Positions 62,503-64,000 of a DNA stretch of 64,000 bases are shown here, piece by piece. Within the stretch, counting starts at the first letter, position 1, and every line of letters starts with the position of its first letter. The position numbers and the translations under genes are program-made. Location: contig NZ_JAPSJL010000002.1 in NCBI RefSeq assembly GCF_031178195.1, forward strand, positions 62,001 to 126,000, given 5' to 3'. The DNA is from Zhihengliuella sp. (GTDB lineage: Bacteria; Actinomycetota; Actinomycetes; Actinomycetales; Micrococcaceae). The notes under the pieces were generated by a model. The model was not told where the DNA came from, did not search any database, and saw only the letters and a program-made list of their open reading frames with translations.

Positions 62503-64000
62503 GTGGCTTCTACGCGAGACGGTTTCGTTCATCTGCACACCCATACCGAGTACTCGATGCTCGACGGGGCGGCGCGCCTTCCGGAGCTCTTCAAGGAAGC
62601 CGAGCGGCTGGGGATGGACGCCATCGCCACGACCGACCACGGCTACCTGTTCGGCGCCTTCGACTTCTGGAACAAGGCCCGCCAGGCCGGCATCAAGCCG
62701 ATCATCGGCGTCGAGGCGTATGTCACCCCGGGCACGCACCGGACCGACAAGCAGCGCGTGAAGTGGCGCACCGACGAGTCCCAGAAGCGGGACGATCTCT
62801 CCGGCGGTGGCCTCTACACGCATATGACGCTGCTGAGCTACAACAACACCGGCATGCGGAACCTCTTCCGGGCGTCCTCCCGCGCCTCGCTCGACTCCCC
62901 GCTGGGCAAGTACCCCCGCTGGGACCGCGAACTGCTGAACGAGCACGCCGAGGGTCTCATCGCCACCACGGGCTGCCCGTCCGGGGAGATCCAGACCCGT
63001 CTTCGCCTCGGCCAGTACGAGGAGGCGAAGCAGGCCGCAGCCGAGTTCCGCGAGATCTTCGGCGCCGAGAACTACTTCTGCGAGCTGATGGACCACGGCC
63101 TCGAGATCGAGCGCCGGACCACCCGGGACCTCCTCCGCCTGGCCAAGGAGCTGAGCCTGCCGCTCGTGGCGACGAACGACCTGCACTACACCCACGAGCA
63201 CGACGCGAAGGCCCATGAGGCCCTGCTGGCCATCAACTCCGGTTCCACGCTGGACGAGCCGACCTACGACGAGGGCGGGTCGCGGTTCGCCTTCTCCGGG
63301 ACCGGGTACTACGTCAAGAGCCCGCGGGAGATGCGCGAGCTCTTCAAGGAGCTCCCCGAGGCCTGCGACAACACGCTGCTCATCGCCGAGCGGGCCGAGG
63401 TCTCCTTCGACATGGACGCCAACTACATGCCGAAGTTCCCCTGCCCGCCGGGCGAGGACGAGACGAGCTGGCTGATCAAGGAGGTCGACAAGGGCCTCCA
63501 CTACCGCTACCCGGACGGGATCCCGGAGGACGTCCGCCGGCAGGCCGACTACGAACTCGACATCATCATCAAGATGGGGTTCCCCGGGTACTTCCTCGTC
63601 GTCGCCGACTTCATCAACTGGTCCAAGGACAACGGCATCCGCGTGGGCCCGGGCCGTGGCTCAGGCGCGGGGTCGATGGTCGCCTACGCCATGCGCATCA
63701 CCGACCTGGACCCGCTGCGCCACGGGCTGATCTTCGAGCGCTTCCTCAATCCGGACCGCGTGTCCATGCCCGACTTCGACGTCGACTTCGATGATCGCCG
63801 CCGCTCCGAGGTCATCAAGTACGTGACCGAGAAGTACGGCGACGAGCGCGTGGCCATGATCGTCACGTACGGCTCCATCAAGACCAAGCAGGCGCTGAAG
63901 GACTCCTCGCGCGTGCTGGGCTACCCGTTCTCCATGGGCGAGACGCTGACCAAGGCACTGCCGCCGGCCGTCATGGCCAAGGACATCCCGCTGAAGGACA
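62503..64000 (+). CDS. dnaE: DNA polymerase III alpha subunit DnaE, N-terminal part
   Basis: The first 499 codons are visible and the gene runs off the right edge. It starts at GTG 62503 right after a TAGACT hexamer. The PHP domain (about 1-290) keeps its metal ligands: HLHTHTEYSMLDG (8-20), TTDHGYLFG, HDA/H residues in VATNDLHYTHEHD. This suggests an active proofreading exonuclease, as shown for mycobacterial DnaE1. The polymerase palm begins with GPGRGSGAGSMVAYAM and has the catalytic aspartates in MPDFDVDFDDRRR (about 423-435). It is the replicative polymerase, not the mutagenic ImuC-type DnaE2, judging by the intact PHP site. Confidence 0.95.
   Translation, partial: MASTRDGFVHLHTHTEYSMLDGAARLPELFKEAERLGMDAIATTDHGYLFGAFDFWNKARQAGIKPIIGVEAYVTPGTHRTDKQRVKWRTDESQKRDDLSGGGLYTHMTLLSYNNTGMRNLFRASSRASLDSPLGKYPRWDRELLNEHAEGLIATTGCPSGEIQTRLRLGQYEEAKQAAAEFREIFGAENYFCELMDHGLEIERRTTRDLLRLAKELSLPLVATNDLHYTHEHDAKAHEALLAINSGSTLDEPTYDEGGSRFAFSGTGYYVKSPREMRELFKELPEACDNTLLIAERAEVSFDMDANYMPKFPCPPGEDETSWLIKEVDKGLHYRYPDGIPEDVRRQADYELDIIIKMGFPGYFLVVADFINWSKDNGIRVGPGRGSGAGSMVAYAMRITDLDPLRHGLIFERFLNPDRVSMPDFDVDFDDRRRSEVIKYVTEKYGDERVAMIVTYGSIKTKQALKDSSRVLGYPFSMGETLTKALPPAVMAKDIPLKD

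Overview
The window is a chromosomal core region of a very GC-rich actinobacterium. Gene order (mtrA-mtrB-lpqB-comF-hpf-secA; an mraZ-to-divIVA division and cell-wall cluster without ftsA or mreB; Rv2175c-, Rv3235- and DUF3040-type genes), frequent GTG starts, start/stop overlaps of the ATGA/GTGA type, and a MurE without the diaminopimelate signature fit a member of the Micrococcaceae (Micrococcus/Citricoccus/Arthrobacter relatives). Genus cannot be fixed from the sequence alone. I see no phage, insertion sequence, CRISPR array, rRNA or tRNA gene.

Left part (1-15 kb): a truncated TPM-domain membrane protein and a divergent HtrA-type protease; the electron transfer flavoprotein operon etfB-etfA with a PIG-L deacetylase; a strong bidirectional terminator; then minus-strand genes for an RskA-like membrane protein, the tRNA methyltransferase TrmL, a J-domain protein with a NERD-like C-terminus, a RibD-like reductase and a FolP2-type pterin-fold protein. 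On the plus strand follow an unknown protein, cysteine desulfurase plus MnmA (tRNA thiolation), chorismate mutase and a cysteine-free MetE-like protein.

Middle part (15-41 kb): MtrA/MtrB/LpqB signalling to the envelope, a ComF-like phosphoribosyltransferase, long-form HPF, SecA, and a SecA-linked group of poorly understood genes (Rv3235 family, LysM membrane protein, a protein with two small beta-barrel-like repeats, a SAF/CpaB-like protein and a CpaE-like ATPase). Next are the 180-kDa class NAD-glutamate dehydrogenase, the PdtaS sensor kinase, a secreted five-LysM lytic-transglycosylase-like protein with a 204-bp internal duplication, an Rv2175c-type DNA-binding protein, a polyprenyl diphosphate synthase, DNA polymerase IV and a DUF3040 protein.

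Right part (41-64 kb): the dcw cluster in order mraZ, rsmH, ftsL, ftsI, murE, murF, mraY, murD, ftsW, murG, murC, ftsQ, ftsZ, pgeF, yggS, sepF, yggT, divIVA, then lspA, an RluD-type pseudouridine synthase and the start of dnaE. It makes lipid II and builds the division septum and growing pole. Control points are visible: a TTGACA/TAAAGT promoter covered by GTGG units repeating every 10 bp (a probable MraZ operator), a structured RNA between mraZ and rsmH that can fold in two mutually exclusive ways and sits where the actinobacterial mraW RNA motif is known, a palindrome ahead of ftsZ, and hairpins after ftsZ and divIVA.

A recurring feature is the -10 hexamer TAGRCT/TACGCT/TAGGAT placed 6-8 nt before an ATG or GTG without ribosome binding site, which suggests leaderless transcripts for several genes, including dinB and dnaE. 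I found no clear-cut new defence or biosynthetic system. The best candidates for new biology are the mraZ-rsmH RNA switch, the SecA-linked envelope group, the J-domain/NERD-like fusion lacking the catalytic lysine, and the GTnAC-n6-type direct repeats near LysM genes.
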